In this document: positions 31,567-40,304 of the stretch, in pieces | Numbering within the stretch: the stretch's first letter is position 1 | How the letters are laid out: each line of letters begins with the position of its first letter | IMG/VR virus record: IMGVR_UViG_3300007960_006782 | Location: 1-50,848 of that record | Direction: 5' to 3' (one strand) | From: a virus | DNA: 50,848 nucleotides | Position numbers and translations under genes: made by a program | The notes under the pieces: generated by a model | What the model was told of the DNA's origin: nothing | What the model saw: only the letters and a program-made list of their open reading frames with translations | Databases searched by the model: none

Positions 31567-31992
31567 ATGACAAATAGGAAATATCTCCCAACACTGTCGG
31601 AACTAGTTGACAGACTTAGTATCGCACAGTTAAAAGAAGTCTTTATTTCAGAGCATAAAGATGAATACGCACAAGAAATTTCAGATATCTTGTATGATAT
31701 CCAGATGATTTTAGAAGAAAAACAATCTTCAGAAGGACATATGGTAGTTGATGCCAAAACGATTAGAGCTATCGTAGTACTTTCACAAATGAATTTACAC
31801 ATTTGGCATAACGAGTCGAATTACCGTAAAGGTATTAAAGACGGCAACAATCTAGAGTTGACGCACGGATTAAATGGAATTCGAAATACTGCTAAAAATA
31901 AAATTCAAGAAATTGTAGGTGGCAGGAAAGATTATAAAATCGATTGTCTGGCAGCAGAATTCAAAGATTGGGAGATTAGTTGGAATGAATAA
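31567..31992 (+). CDS. Conserved-type phage protein of unknown function
   Basis: The 141-residue protein is helical and distinctive: KYLPTLSELVDRLSIAQLKE, EHKDEYAQEISDILYDI, MNLHIWHNESNYRKG, LTHGLNGIRNTAKNKIQE and DYKIDCLAAEFKDWEISW. I recognise this as a type found in T4-like marine phages, without known function. It is the first gene after the 31507 promoter and overlaps the next by 8 nt. Confidence 0.7.
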   Translation: MTNRKYLPTLSELVDRLSIAQLKEVFISEHKDEYAQEISDILYDIQMILEEKQSSEGHMVVDAKTIRAIVVLSQMNLHIWHNESNYRKGIKDGNNLELTHGLNGIRNTAKNKIQEIVGGRKDYKIDCLAAEFKDWEISWNE

Positions 31993-32287
31993 AGATATGA
32001 GTCTTAGTGAATATTATGAATATTATCTAACCTTACATCAAAATAGATGGACCAGAAGAACACACATACTAGGACAGATTGCAACAATAATATTTATTGC
32101 TATGGTTGTATACCTTAAACTTTGGTTATTGTTGTTTTTAGCACCTTTTGTAGTATACCCTTTTGCTTGGTCTGGGCATTACTTTTTTGAAAAAAATAAA
32201 CCAGCCGCGTTTAGTCACCCCATAAAAGCAAAATTGTGTGATTGGATTATGTTTAAAGACATTTTAATTGGAAGATTGGAGTTTTAA
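31985..32287 (+). CDS. Mpo1/DUF962-like membrane protein
   Basis: I use the ATG at 31985 (100 residues). The pattern LSEYYEYYLTLHQNRWTRRT, HILGQIATIIF, a second hydrophobic helix, then FAWSGHYFFEKNKPAAFSHP and CDWIMF matches the DUF962/Mpo1 family, including the conserved H, GH and NKPA-FxHP elements. Yeast Mpo1 is an iron dioxygenase that oxidises 2-hydroxy fatty acids; bacterial members are membrane proteins. Two transmembrane helices are clear. In a phage it might modify lipid A or membrane lipids. Family call fairly secure, role unknown. Confidence 0.7.
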   Translation: MNKDMSLSEYYEYYLTLHQNRWTRRTHILGQIATIIFIAMVVYLKLWLLLFLAPFVVYPFAWSGHYFFEKNKPAAFSHPIKAKLCDWIMFKDILIGRLEF

Positions 32288-33222
32288 TGAGTAAAAAAAT
32301 ATTGATTACAGGTGGCGCTGGATATATCGGTAGCGAATTGACGGGACATTTACTAAGAGACGGTCATCAAGTTACTTGTATAGATAATCTTATGTATGAT
32401 GCTACGTCTCTGTTAAGATATACAGTTGATTCAAATTTTAATTTTGAAAAAGGGGATGTAAGAAATATAAATTTTTTACGAAAGCATATGGCACAAGCAG
32501 ATGTTATTATACCCTTGGCAGCTTTAGTCGGCTTCCCGTTGTGCGAAAAAGACAAACGAGGAGCAAGAGAAATAAATTATGAGGTAAATCAATGGATTGC
32601 CGATAACAAATCAAAAGATCAAATGGTGATTTATCCTTGCACTAATTCTGGTTATGGAACCTCCAAAGATGGCTCCATGTGTACAGAAGAATCTCCTCTT
32701 AATCCAGTTTCTCTATATGGAACAACAAAAGTTCAGGCAGAAAAGGCTTATCGAGAAATAGAAAATCATGTCACTTTTAGATTTGCAACTGTATTCGGAC
32801 CCGGTTCTAGAATGAGAACAGATCTATTGGTAAATAATTTTGTTCTTAAGGCACTGAGAGAAGGCGTATTAGTTTTATACGAATGTGAATTTATGAGAAA
32901 TTATTTGCACTTACAAGATGCATGTAGATCTTTTAAATTTGTAATTGATAATTGGGATAATTGTAAAAATGAGACATATAATGTGGGTCACGATGGAATA
33001 AATATGAATAAGCTACAGCTAGCTAAAAAAATTCAAGAGCACATACCTTTACAAATTATAAAAGCGGAAATAAATACTGATCCAGATGTTCGTGATTATG
33101 AAGTTAGTAGTCAGAAGATTTATAATAAAGGATTTGACTGCAAATATGATTTGGATGATGGTATTATACAATTGATAAAAGCTTATTCTATTATAGAATC
33201 ACCGTGGTATGCGAATTATTAA
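32287..33222 (+). CDS. NAD-dependent sugar epimerase/dehydratase (extended SDR)
   Basis: The 311-residue protein begins ILITGGAGYIGSELTGHLLR, an NAD-binding GxxGxxG Rossmann loop. It has VIIPLAALVGFPLCE and the catalytic SLYGTTKVQAEKA (Y-x3-K). Extended SDRs of this type interconvert nucleotide sugars (4-epimerase, 4,6-dehydratase or GDP-fucose-type). The substrate cannot be read from sequence. It starts by TAATG overlap and ends shortly before the radical SAM gene. Confidence 0.85.
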   Translation: MSKKILITGGAGYIGSELTGHLLRDGHQVTCIDNLMYDATSLLRYTVDSNFNFEKGDVRNINFLRKHMAQADVIIPLAALVGFPLCEKDKRGAREINYEVNQWIADNKSKDQMVIYPCTNSGYGTSKDGSMCTEESPLNPVSLYGTTKVQAEKAYREIENHVTFRFATVFGPGSRMRTDLLVNNFVLKALREGVLVLYECEFMRNYLHLQDACRSFKFVIDNWDNCKNETYNVGHDGINMNKLQLAKKIQEHIPLQIIKAEINTDPDVRDYEVSSQKIYNKGFDCKYDLDDGIIQLIKAYSIIESPWYANY

Positions 33223-33233
33223 GGAATAAAAAA

Positions 33234-34748
33234 ATGAATAAATTGGACATTCTATTTGTGCATCCGAATGCTTCAAAACAAATTTATCAGAGTCTGAGTA
33301 AAAAATACTCAGCTATAGAGCCACCAATATGGGCTGCTTTGTTGGCAAATCATGTCCGCTCGAAAGGATATGAAAATGTAGCCATATTAGATTGTGAGGC
33401 TGAGCAGCTAAGTCCAGTCGAAAGTTATTTAAAAATAGAAGATTTTGATCCAAAGTTAGTAGTGTTTGTTGTCTATGGACAGCAGCCATCAGCATCGGCT
33501 CAGAATATGCTAGGTGTCCACAATTGCTTAGAAATATTAAAACAAAACAATCCAGAAAGAAAAGTACTAATAACAGGACTTTATCCGTCTGCTGTTTCTA
33601 GAAAAACAATGCAAGACGAAAAAACTGATTTTGTTTGTCAGGGAGAAGGACCCAGAACATTAACAGCATTAATGGAAGTTGATAATTTATCGGATCCTTA
33701 TCAGCTAAGTAAGGTTCCCGGTTTATGGTATAGGGATGGAGATAAAATTTGTTTTACTAAACCTGCCCCATTAATAACACAAGAAGAGATGCAAACAGAA
33801 CTTCCGGGTATGGCTTGGGATTTGTTGCCAATGGAAAAATATAGAACTTCAAATTGGCATGGGATGTCTAACAAAAATCAAACAATGCCTTTTGCCTCTC
33901 TTTATACTAGTTTGGGTTGTCCATTTAGATGTAGTTTTTGTTGCATTAACGCCCCGTTTGGAAATAATAATGTTGAGAACTGGAATTATGAAAGAAACAA
34001 ATTTAGATTTTGGAATCCAGAATATGCTATAAATGAATTTGATAAGATACATCAAATGGGGATTAGAAATATCAAAATTGCTGACGAAATGTTTGTTTTA
34101 AATCAAGATCATTTTTTAAAATTGTGTAATCTAATAATAGACAGAAAATATGATTTTAATATTTGGGCATATGCTAGAATTGATACAGTTAAAAAATCTT
34201 ACCTAGACACTCTAAAGAAAGCTGGTATAGAATGGTTAGCTCTTGGTATCGAGTCTGGTAACGGTGTAGTTAGAAAAGATGTTGTTAAAGGAAAGTTTAC
34301 AGATGTAAAGATTTCTGATTTAGTTAAAGAAATACAAGATTCTGGAATTAATGTAATAGGGAATTTTATTTTTGGTCTACCGGAAGATGATCACAGCACA
34401 ATGAGAGAAACTTTAGAACTAGCAAAAGACTTAAATTGTGAATTTGCCAATTTTTATTGTTCTATGGCATACCCCGGTTCACGACTATATTTGGATGCTA
34501 TCAAAAATAATTTACCCTTACCAGAAACTTATAGTGGATATTCACAGCATTCCTATGATATACTTCCTTTAAGTACAAAATATATTACTTCTTCAGAAGT
34601 AGTAAAATTTAGAGATAATGCTTTTAACGAGTATTATCAAAATCCAAAATACCTAAGTTACATTAAGCAAAAATTCGGTCAAGAAACCCACGATGGAATT
34701 GTGAAAATGTGCGAACATAAATTAAAGAGGAAAATATTAGGTGATTAA
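33234..34748 (+). CDS. B12-binding-type radical SAM enzyme
   Basis: ATG 33234 follows AAGGAAT; an upstream in-frame ATG at 33204 overlaps the previous gene and lacks a site. The 504-residue product has an N-terminal B12-binding-like Rossmann domain (about 4-150; PPIWAALLANHVRSKGYENV, ITGLYPSAVSRKT, DFVCQGEGPRTL). A radical SAM core follows with C229-x3-C233-x2-C236 in GCPFRCSFCC and WLALGIESGNGVVRKDVVKG. The lower B12 ligand DxHxxG is not seen, so cobalamin use is uncertain. The class does methylations and rearrangements on unreactive carbons; here it may act on a sugar or lipid. Confidence 0.85.
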   Translation: MNKLDILFVHPNASKQIYQSLSKKYSAIEPPIWAALLANHVRSKGYENVAILDCEAEQLSPVESYLKIEDFDPKLVVFVVYGQQPSASAQNMLGVHNCLEILKQNNPERKVLITGLYPSAVSRKTMQDEKTDFVCQGEGPRTLTALMEVDNLSDPYQLSKVPGLWYRDGDKICFTKPAPLITQEEMQTELPGMAWDLLPMEKYRTSNWHGMSNKNQTMPFASLYTSLGCPFRCSFCCINAPFGNNNVENWNYERNKFRFWNPEYAINEFDKIHQMGIRNIKIADEMFVLNQDHFLKLCNLIIDRKYDFNIWAYARIDTVKKSYLDTLKKAGIEWLALGIESGNGVVRKDVVKGKFTDVKISDLVKEIQDSGINVIGNFIFGLPEDDHSTMRETLELAKDLNCEFANFYCSMAYPGSRLYLDAIKNNLPLPETYSGYSQHSYDILPLSTKYITSSEVVKFRDNAFNEYYQNPKYLSYIKQKFGQETHDGIVKMCEHKLKRKILGD

Positions 34749-35360
34749 ATGTTAACAAAAGAAGAATTGATAGAATTCGAAAATGATATAGCAGATTGTT
34801 TTAATTCAGCCATGATTAAAGCTCCTGTTCATTTATATAATGGTAATGAAGAACAAATAATTGATGTTTTTAAAAAACATAAAATAGGAAAAGAAGATTG
34901 GGTTTTATGTTCTTGGAGAAGCCATTATCAGTGTCTTTTAAAAGGTGTTCCACCAAAACAATTGAAGGAAGCGATCTTAGAAGGGAGATCGATATCTTTA
35001 AGTTTTAAAGAACACAAAATTCTTTGTTCTGGAATTGTAACTGGACAATTGTCTGTTTCATTAGGCATAGCCATTGATATTAAACGTCGAGGCGGAAAAA
35101 ATAAAGTATATTGTTTTATGGGAGAAATGACTTCCGAGACTGGCGCTGCCCATGAGTGTATAAAATATGCTCGTAATCACAAATTGCCGATACACTTTAT
35201 AATTGAAGATAATGGAAAATCAGTTTGCACCGACACAAGAGCAACATGGAATATGGAAAAGCTAACTTATGAAGGTATTAATGACGATTATGTTACTTAT
35301 TATAAATATAAATTAGACAAATATCCTCATGCTGGTGCTGGAATCAGAGTTCAATTTTAA
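34749..35360 (+). CDS. TPP-dependent E1-alpha/transketolase N-half-like protein
   Basis: The 203-residue protein matches the TPP-binding half of 2-oxoacid dehydrogenase E1-alpha and transketolase. KEDWVLCSWRSHYQCLLKG is an E1-alpha-type segment. The TPP motif is GEM (125-127) followed 27 residues later by N155 in IIEDNGKSV, with Glu replacing the usual Asp of GDG. It starts at the base after the radical SAM stop and is followed by its partner half. In O-antigen loci such pairs are linked to two-carbon additions on sugars. That use is inference here. Confidence 0.8.
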   Translation: MLTKEELIEFENDIADCFNSAMIKAPVHLYNGNEEQIIDVFKKHKIGKEDWVLCSWRSHYQCLLKGVPPKQLKEAILEGRSISLSFKEHKILCSGIVTGQLSVSLGIAIDIKRRGGKNKVYCFMGEMTSETGAAHECIKYARNHKLPIHFIIEDNGKSVCTDTRATWNMEKLTYEGINDDYVTYYKYKLDKYPHAGAGIRVQF

Positions 35361-35372
35361 GGAGAAAACAAT

Positions 35373-35912
35373 ATGGGAAAATATTTTGATGAATTAAGCC
35401 GTGCTATGTCTTATTTGGGAGAACAAAATAATACTTTATTTTTGGGTCAAGCGGTTGAATATAAAGGAACGGCAATGACAAATACTTTGAAAGAAGTTCC
35501 AAGAAATAAATTGTTGGAAATGCCTGTTAATGAAGAAATGCAAATGGGAATCACAAATGGCTTAAGCATAGCTGGAACTGTTCCGATTAGTATATACCCG
35601 CGTTGGAATTTTCTTCTTTTAGCAGTAAATCAATTGGTTAATCATTTGGACAAATACTCAATTTATACACACGGAGAATATGCTCCAAAAGCAATTATTC
35701 GGGTTGGCATTGGGTCTGAAAATCCTTTAAATCCGCAAATACAACACACTGGAGACTTTACCGATGCATTTAGAAATATGTTGACAACAGTAGAAGTTAT
35801 AAGACTAGATGAGCCAGAAGATATTTTTCCAGCATATCATAAAGCATATCACAGGACAGATGGAAAAAGTACCATTTTAGTTGAGTGGGGTGATTATTAT
35901 AATGAAAAGTAA
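35373..35912 (+). CDS. TPP-dependent E1-beta/transketolase Pyr-domain-like protein
   Basis: The 179-residue protein matches the pyrimidine-binding domain of E1-beta and transketolase. It has MSYLGEQNNTLFLGQAVEYK, then LLEMPVNEEMQMGITNGLS with the likely cofactor-activating Glu54, and IIRVGIGSENPLNPQIQHTG. Full E1-beta is about 325 residues, so the C-terminal domain that usually docks the E2 subunit is missing. That argues against a pyruvate-dehydrogenase role and for a stand-alone two-gene carboligase or transketolase. It is preceded by AAGGAGAAA and overlaps the next gene by 11 nt. Confidence 0.8.
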   Translation: MGKYFDELSRAMSYLGEQNNTLFLGQAVEYKGTAMTNTLKEVPRNKLLEMPVNEEMQMGITNGLSIAGTVPISIYPRWNFLLLAVNQLVNHLDKYSIYTHGEYAPKAIIRVGIGSENPLNPQIQHTGDFTDAFRNMLTTVEVIRLDEPEDIFPAYHKAYHRTDGKSTILVEWGDYYNEK

Positions 35913-36672
35913 AAAAGATATTTCTTTTTTGATACCAACCAACAGGTCACACGAAAAATATTTAGATAAAACAATATTAACTATTAATCGTATGGACAGC
36001 TTGGGTTTTGATTATGAAATTTTAGTTTCTTCTACCAATTCTGGTATTGATAGTAAAAATATTAAATATTTTAAAGATACTGACAACGAAGGATCAATAC
36101 GCCCAATTAATTTTCTTGCTTCTCAGGCAAATGGAGATTATCTTTGTGTTTTGGTAGATGATTATTTGCCGTCAAAAAATTTGTTTTCTGTTATTAATTT
36201 CTTACAATCTCCTTTATATTATGATAGAATATATAAAGTTACTAGCTTATCAGTTACGGTTAAAAATAACGGGCATTACTATAAATTACCAGCCGAATTA
36301 GTTCCGCCAAGTGTAATACACCCAATAACCAAAGCCGAAAGAAAACATAATAGAAATTATATTATGAAATTCCCAACAATGGACAGAAAAACTTATGAGT
36401 TGTTTGGAGAAAAAATATTTCATCCTCATTTCCTACACCATGTAGCAGACAACTATATGTCAATTTATCTTGGTCACATGGGGGAACCAACAATAGAATG
36501 CAGAGAAATTACTTTGTGGGATTGGGCTGGGAGAAACGCTAAAACAACTTATGATGTTTACGATATGATTGTTCTATACAATCTGGTTGGTAATTTGAAT
36601 AACAACTACTATGACAAAAACAGTGTTTTTGATAATCTAGAAGATATGAAGAAATTTTATTTAGAAATTTGA
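35902..36672 (+). CDS. GT2-like glycosyltransferase
   Basis: I use ATG 35902 (256 residues), as the reading then begins ISFLIPTNRSHEKYLDKTIL, a standard GT-A start. It has FDYEILVSST, YLCVLVDDYLPS with the DxD-type site, and REITLWDWAGRN near the end. The family transfers sugars by inversion from nucleotide donors. The upstream TTG at 35881 lies inside the E1-beta gene and is less likely. Specificity unknown. Confidence 0.75.
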   Translation: MKSKKDISFLIPTNRSHEKYLDKTILTINRMDSLGFDYEILVSSTNSGIDSKNIKYFKDTDNEGSIRPINFLASQANGDYLCVLVDDYLPSKNLFSVINFLQSPLYYDRIYKVTSLSVTVKNNGHYYKLPAELVPPSVIHPITKAERKHNRNYIMKFPTMDRKTYELFGEKIFHPHFLHHVADNYMSIYLGHMGEPTIECREITLWDWAGRNAKTTYDVYDMIVLYNLVGNLNNNYYDKNSVFDNLEDMKKFYLEI

Positions 36673-36682
36673 GAGGTATTTT

Positions 36683-37471
36683 GTGTTAACATTGATATTG
36701 ACTTCAAGAGTAAAAGGTAATAAAGATAGCAATATAGATCAACTACTGACAAGTTTACAGCAATGTGGAGGAAATGCGGAAAATTGTGAGGTTTTGATAA
36801 AATATGATTCTGATGATGATTTACGCCCTCCTCAAGAATATTTTAATAAATTTCCTTTTAGTGTTAAAACTTTTGTTTGGTCAAGAGGCGAAGGTCGTCA
36901 TGGTTTTCATTTAGATCATTTTTATTTGTTTTCACAAAGAAACCAAAAATCAACATTTGTTCTACTTTGTGCTGATGATTTCACATTTATAAAAAAAGGT
37001 TTTATTGATGATATCTTATCAATAAAAGATGAATATTGTTTTGTTGGTCCCCGCCGTCCAAGAGTAGAGCTTTATAAAGGTCGCTGGAGAGAACCGCAAA
37101 TCATGGAAGTATGGAAACACAATGAAGGTGTTAGTTTGCCATGCTTTTCAGTAAGATGTATTGAAGTTTTACAAAATTACGGTTGGCAATGTAATGGAGA
37201 TAATTGGAAAACATTATTGCATATCTTAATGTATGAGTCTTACGGGATAGATTTGTGGAGAACAGTCCCCGATTTTTTCAGTCGGAATCCCACCGATGGA
37301 GCATCAGGATTTGGGGGATCTTATAACAATATGGAAATGGATGGTATGAAAAACCCTGAAAATTTGTACTATTATGATTTAGTCGCGCAACAAGCCAAAA
37401 ATCTATATTTAAATATAGTTGCAGATCGAATGATAAAAGCATATAATAATATGCAAAATAATAACAAATGA
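36683..37471 (+). CDS. GT-A-like glycosyltransferase
   Basis: The 262-residue protein starts at GTG after GAGAGG. It opens LTLILTSRVKGNKDSNIDQL, has VLIKYDSDDDLRPP, then STFVLLCADDFTFIKKGFID where DD is the metal and nucleotide site. FVGPRRPRVEL and a WKTLLHILMYESYGIDLWR segment follow. This is GT-A architecture but diverged from standard GT2. It is the fifth glycosyltransferase-type gene of the locus. A short 25-nt gap precedes the RmlC-like gene. Confidence 0.65.
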   Translation: MLTLILTSRVKGNKDSNIDQLLTSLQQCGGNAENCEVLIKYDSDDDLRPPQEYFNKFPFSVKTFVWSRGEGRHGFHLDHFYLFSQRNQKSTFVLLCADDFTFIKKGFIDDILSIKDEYCFVGPRRPRVELYKGRWREPQIMEVWKHNEGVSLPCFSVRCIEVLQNYGWQCNGDNWKTLLHILMYESYGIDLWRTVPDFFSRNPTDGASGFGGSYNNMEMDGMKNPENLYYYDLVAQQAKNLYLNIVADRMIKAYNNMQNNNK

Positions 37472-37496
37472 ACTGATTTGTGGAGTACAATATTGT

Positions 37497-38024
37497 ATGA
37501 AAATGTTGTTTGTAAAAGAAGAGCTTCCATTAAATGGAGTGTATAAAATATATTTAGAAAACTTCTCAGACAATAGAGGAAATATCACAAATTTATTTGA
37601 TGTAAACCAATTTCCAGATTTTAAAATTGATAAATTGACAAAATCAAAAAAAAATGTATTAAGGGGCTTGCACGGAGATTCAATAAATGATAAATTGATA
37701 TACTGCCTTAAAGGAAAAATATATTTAGCTATTGTAAATTATGATAAACAAAGTGAACAATATTTACAAAAATTTGAGATAGAGATGGACGAAGATAGCA
37801 ATTTTGCTGTTTTTATTCCTAAAAATTTCTTGAATGGACACTACTGTTTAACTGAAGATTGCTTGTTCTATTATAAATGGTCAGAAAACTATGTTTCTCC
37901 AGAAAACCAATTTTCTCTAAGATGGGACGAACCAATATTAGACATTAAATGGCCTTTAATAAAGGCATTGCCGGTTTTATCAGAACGAGACAAAAAATCT
38001 AAATTTTTAAAGGAGATTAAATGA
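37497..38024 (+). CDS. RmlC-like sugar 3,5-epimerase / cupin
   Basis: The 175-residue protein resembles dTDP-4-keto-6-deoxysugar 3,5-epimerases. It has FSDNRGNITNLFD (RmlC-type start), NVLRGLHGDSINDKLIYCLK with the LRGLH signature, then FIPKNFLNGHYCLTEDCLFY and YKWSENYVSPENQFSLRWDE. The His of LRGLH is present; the family's second catalytic Tyr seems to lie in the C-terminal part. It would epimerise a 4-keto sugar nucleotide. It ends by ATGA overlap into the ColD-like gene, so the two enzymes probably work in sequence. Confidence 0.8.
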   Translation: MKMLFVKEELPLNGVYKIYLENFSDNRGNITNLFDVNQFPDFKIDKLTKSKKNVLRGLHGDSINDKLIYCLKGKIYLAIVNYDKQSEQYLQKFEIEMDEDSNFAVFIPKNFLNGHYCLTEDCLFYYKWSENYVSPENQFSLRWDEPILDIKWPLIKALPVLSERDKKSKFLKEIK

Positions 38025-39184
38025 AAATAAGATATCCGTTGGCTAAAGAAACAATTAATGATGAAGATGTCGATGCGCTGTGCAATTGGCTAAAAAGTTA
38101 TCCTAGACTAACAAAAGGAGATTTGACTTTACAGGTAGAAAAAGATTGGGCTGAATATATCGGTACAAAATATTCAGTATTCAATAATTCTGGGTCTTCG
38201 GCTAATCTTTTAATGATAGCCACAGCAGTTCAATGTGGTCTAATACCAAATAAGAAAATAGTTGTTCCATCGGTTGGATGGGTTACAACGATTTCACCAG
38301 CTATTCAGCTAGGATTACACCCAATTATGTGTGGTGCGGACCCAAAAACTTTTGGTATTGATCTGGATCAGTTGGAGCAAATTTGTGAAACCGAAAGACC
38401 TGATGCTGTTATATTTGTACAAGTATTGGGTGTTCCTCATCATAAAGAAAGGTTGTTGAAACTGAAAGAAAAATATGGTTTTGTACTTCTAGAGGACGCT
38501 TGTGCAGCACTTGGGGCTAGATATAGTGATGGCACAATGGTTGGTACTATCGGTGATATGTCTTCTTTTTCATTTTATTTTGGACATCAGCTTTCCACAA
38601 TTGAAGGTGGTATGGTAAACGTCAATGATAAGAAACTTTATGATATGCTTTTAATGTTGCGTAGTCACGGTTGGGCTAAAGATCTGGATGAGGAAACTTA
38701 TAGTGACATGATGAAAGAAAGGAATATTGACGATTTTCATTCTCCTTTTACATTTTTTGTACCCGGATACAATTTAAGGTCAACAGACTTGCAGGCTTTT
38801 TTGGGAATTAGACAAATCAAAAAAGCAGAGTGGGCATCTAAAAACAGAAATAGAAATCATTTACTGTATGCTAAAAAGCTTCAAGGCTATGTTGAGTTTC
38901 AAGATTGGGGAGTTGAGTACCCGGTATCTATTTCTTTTGGTGCCTTAGCTAACAGTACGCAACATAGAAAAGAAATAGTAAGTCGTTTGGTTGAAAACGG
39001 TATCGAGACAAGAATTTTTAGTGCTGGAAATTTAGGAAGACATCCATTTTGGATTGATTTGTATAATGAATTCGCTGATTTTCAAAGCGATGCAATTCAT
39101 TCTAGAGGATTTTTTGTGCCTAATTACCCCGAATTGACCGAAGAAGAGATAGAATTTATTTGCAACGTTATAAAGGATATATAA
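38021..39184 (+). CDS. ColD-like PLP/PMP sugar 3-dehydratase
   Basis: The 387-residue protein belongs to the DegT/DnrJ/EryC1/StrS fold (YSVFNNSGSSANLL, LLEDACAALGARY with Asp159). At the position of the Schiff-base lysine it has His189, in SFYFGHQLSTIEGG. A His here is diagnostic of ColD and E1-type sugar 3-dehydratases, which remove a 3-hydroxyl with PMP and do not aminate. Length fits ColD. The likely substrate is a nucleotide 4-keto-6-deoxyhexose such as GDP-4-keto-6-deoxymannose; no matching 4,6-dehydratase is certain except perhaps the SDR. It would give a 3,6-dideoxy 4-keto sugar. Confidence 0.85.
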   Translation: MKIRYPLAKETINDEDVDALCNWLKSYPRLTKGDLTLQVEKDWAEYIGTKYSVFNNSGSSANLLMIATAVQCGLIPNKKIVVPSVGWVTTISPAIQLGLHPIMCGADPKTFGIDLDQLEQICETERPDAVIFVQVLGVPHHKERLLKLKEKYGFVLLEDACAALGARYSDGTMVGTIGDMSSFSFYFGHQLSTIEGGMVNVNDKKLYDMLLMLRSHGWAKDLDEETYSDMMKERNIDDFHSPFTFFVPGYNLRSTDLQAFLGIRQIKKAEWASKNRNRNHLLYAKKLQGYVEFQDWGVEYPVSISFGALANSTQHRKEIVSRLVENGIETRIFSAGNLGRHPFWIDLYNEFADFQSDAIHSRGFFVPNYPELTEEEIEFICNVIKDI

Positions 39185-39915
39185 TGACAGTTCTTGTTAT
39201 AGGAGAGAGTTGTTTAGATATATTTATGTACGGAGAATGTAAAAGGTTGTGTCCTGAAGCCCCCGTACCTGTTTTTAATCCTTTGTATAAAATTGAAAAT
39301 GGAGGAATGGCTTATAATGTTTATCAAAATCTACAATCTCTAGAAGTTGAATGCACTCTACACACAAACAATAATTTTAAAAATATTACAAAAACTAGAT
39401 TTATTGATGAAAAGACAAATCATATGTTTATGAGACTTGATAAAAATGATAATTCTTATGATAAATGTGATATTAAGAAAATAGATTTTTCTCAGTATGC
39501 GGTTATTCTAATTTCTGATTATAACAAAGGTTTTCTTACGGAAGAAGATATAAAGTTTATTGGAGAAAATCATGATTGTGTATTTTTAGATACAAAAAAG
39601 ATTTTAGGCTCGTGGTGTAAAAGCATAAATTATATTAAGATTAACCTTGATGAATATGAAAAAACAAAACACATATTAGATGAAGAAATATTAAACACCC
39701 TAATAGTAACAATGGGATCAGATGGGGCAAAGTATAATAATATGATTTATCCAGTACCAAAAGTAGAAATCAAAGACACATCGGGTGCTGGTGATACTTT
39801 TATTGCTGCTATGGTTGCCGAATATGTAAAATCTAAAAATATTCATAAATCTATAAAATTCGGTAATACATGTGCTACAATTGTGGTACAGAAAAAAGGC
39901 GTTACTATAGTATGA
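39184..39915 (+). CDS. PfkB-family sugar kinase, HldE N-domain-like
   Basis: ATG 39184 overlaps the previous stop by one base. The 243-residue product opens VLVIGESCLDIFMYGECKRL, then CPEAPVPVFNP, strongly like the HldE/RfaE D-heptose-7-phosphate kinase. It has the PfkB signature IKDTSGAGDTFIAAMVAEY with catalytic Asp. It is about 70 residues shorter than the HldE kinase domain, mostly in the middle lid region, so activity or specificity may differ. It is followed by ATGA into the matching nucleotidyltransferase. Confidence 0.8.
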   Translation: MTVLVIGESCLDIFMYGECKRLCPEAPVPVFNPLYKIENGGMAYNVYQNLQSLEVECTLHTNNNFKNITKTRFIDEKTNHMFMRLDKNDNSYDKCDIKKIDFSQYAVILISDYNKGFLTEEDIKFIGENHDCVFLDTKKILGSWCKSINYIKINLDEYEKTKHILDEEILNTLIVTMGSDGAKYNNMIYPVPKVEIKDTSGAGDTFIAAMVAEYVKSKNIHKSIKFGNTCATIVVQKKGVTIV

Positions 39916-40304
39916 AAGTTATATGGACAAACGGTTGTTTTGACGTTTTACATCGAGGACATATAGAATTATTTAAATATGCTAAGTCTCTTGGTGATTG
40001 GTTGGTGGTCGGAATTGATACTGACCAGAGAGTTAGAGCCGCTAAGGGAGAGTCGCGCCCTTTTAACACTATAGAAGATAGGGTTATGTTACTTGAATCA
40101 ATTAAGTACATTGACGAAATAAGAGTGTTTAACCACGATGATGAGCTTGATACACAGATTCTTTTAAGTCGTGCTGAAATAATGGTGGTAGGTTCCGATT
40201 ACAAAGATAAAAGAGTGATCGGCTCCAGACATGTGCAGGAAGTAAAATTTTTTGATAGAATAGAAGGATACTCAACAACAAATATATTGGTAGGTTTACA
40301 ATGA
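39912..40304 (+). CDS. HldE C-domain-like nucleotidyltransferase
   Basis: The 130-residue protein begins VIWTNGCFDVLHRGHIELFK with the HRGH motif (14-17), then VVGIDTDQRVRAAKGESRPF and EIMVVGSDYKDKRVIG. These match the ADP-heptose synthase half of HldE/RfaE and glycerol-3-phosphate cytidylyltransferase-like enzymes. With the kinase upstream it reconstitutes a split HldE. It could make an ADP- or CDP-linked heptose or related polyol donor. ATGA overlaps on both sides show translational coupling. Confidence 0.85.
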   Translation: MKVIWTNGCFDVLHRGHIELFKYAKSLGDWLVVGIDTDQRVRAAKGESRPFNTIEDRVMLLESIKYIDEIRVFNHDDELDTQILLSRAEIMVVGSDYKDKRVIGSRHVQEVKFFDRIEGYSTTNILVGLQ

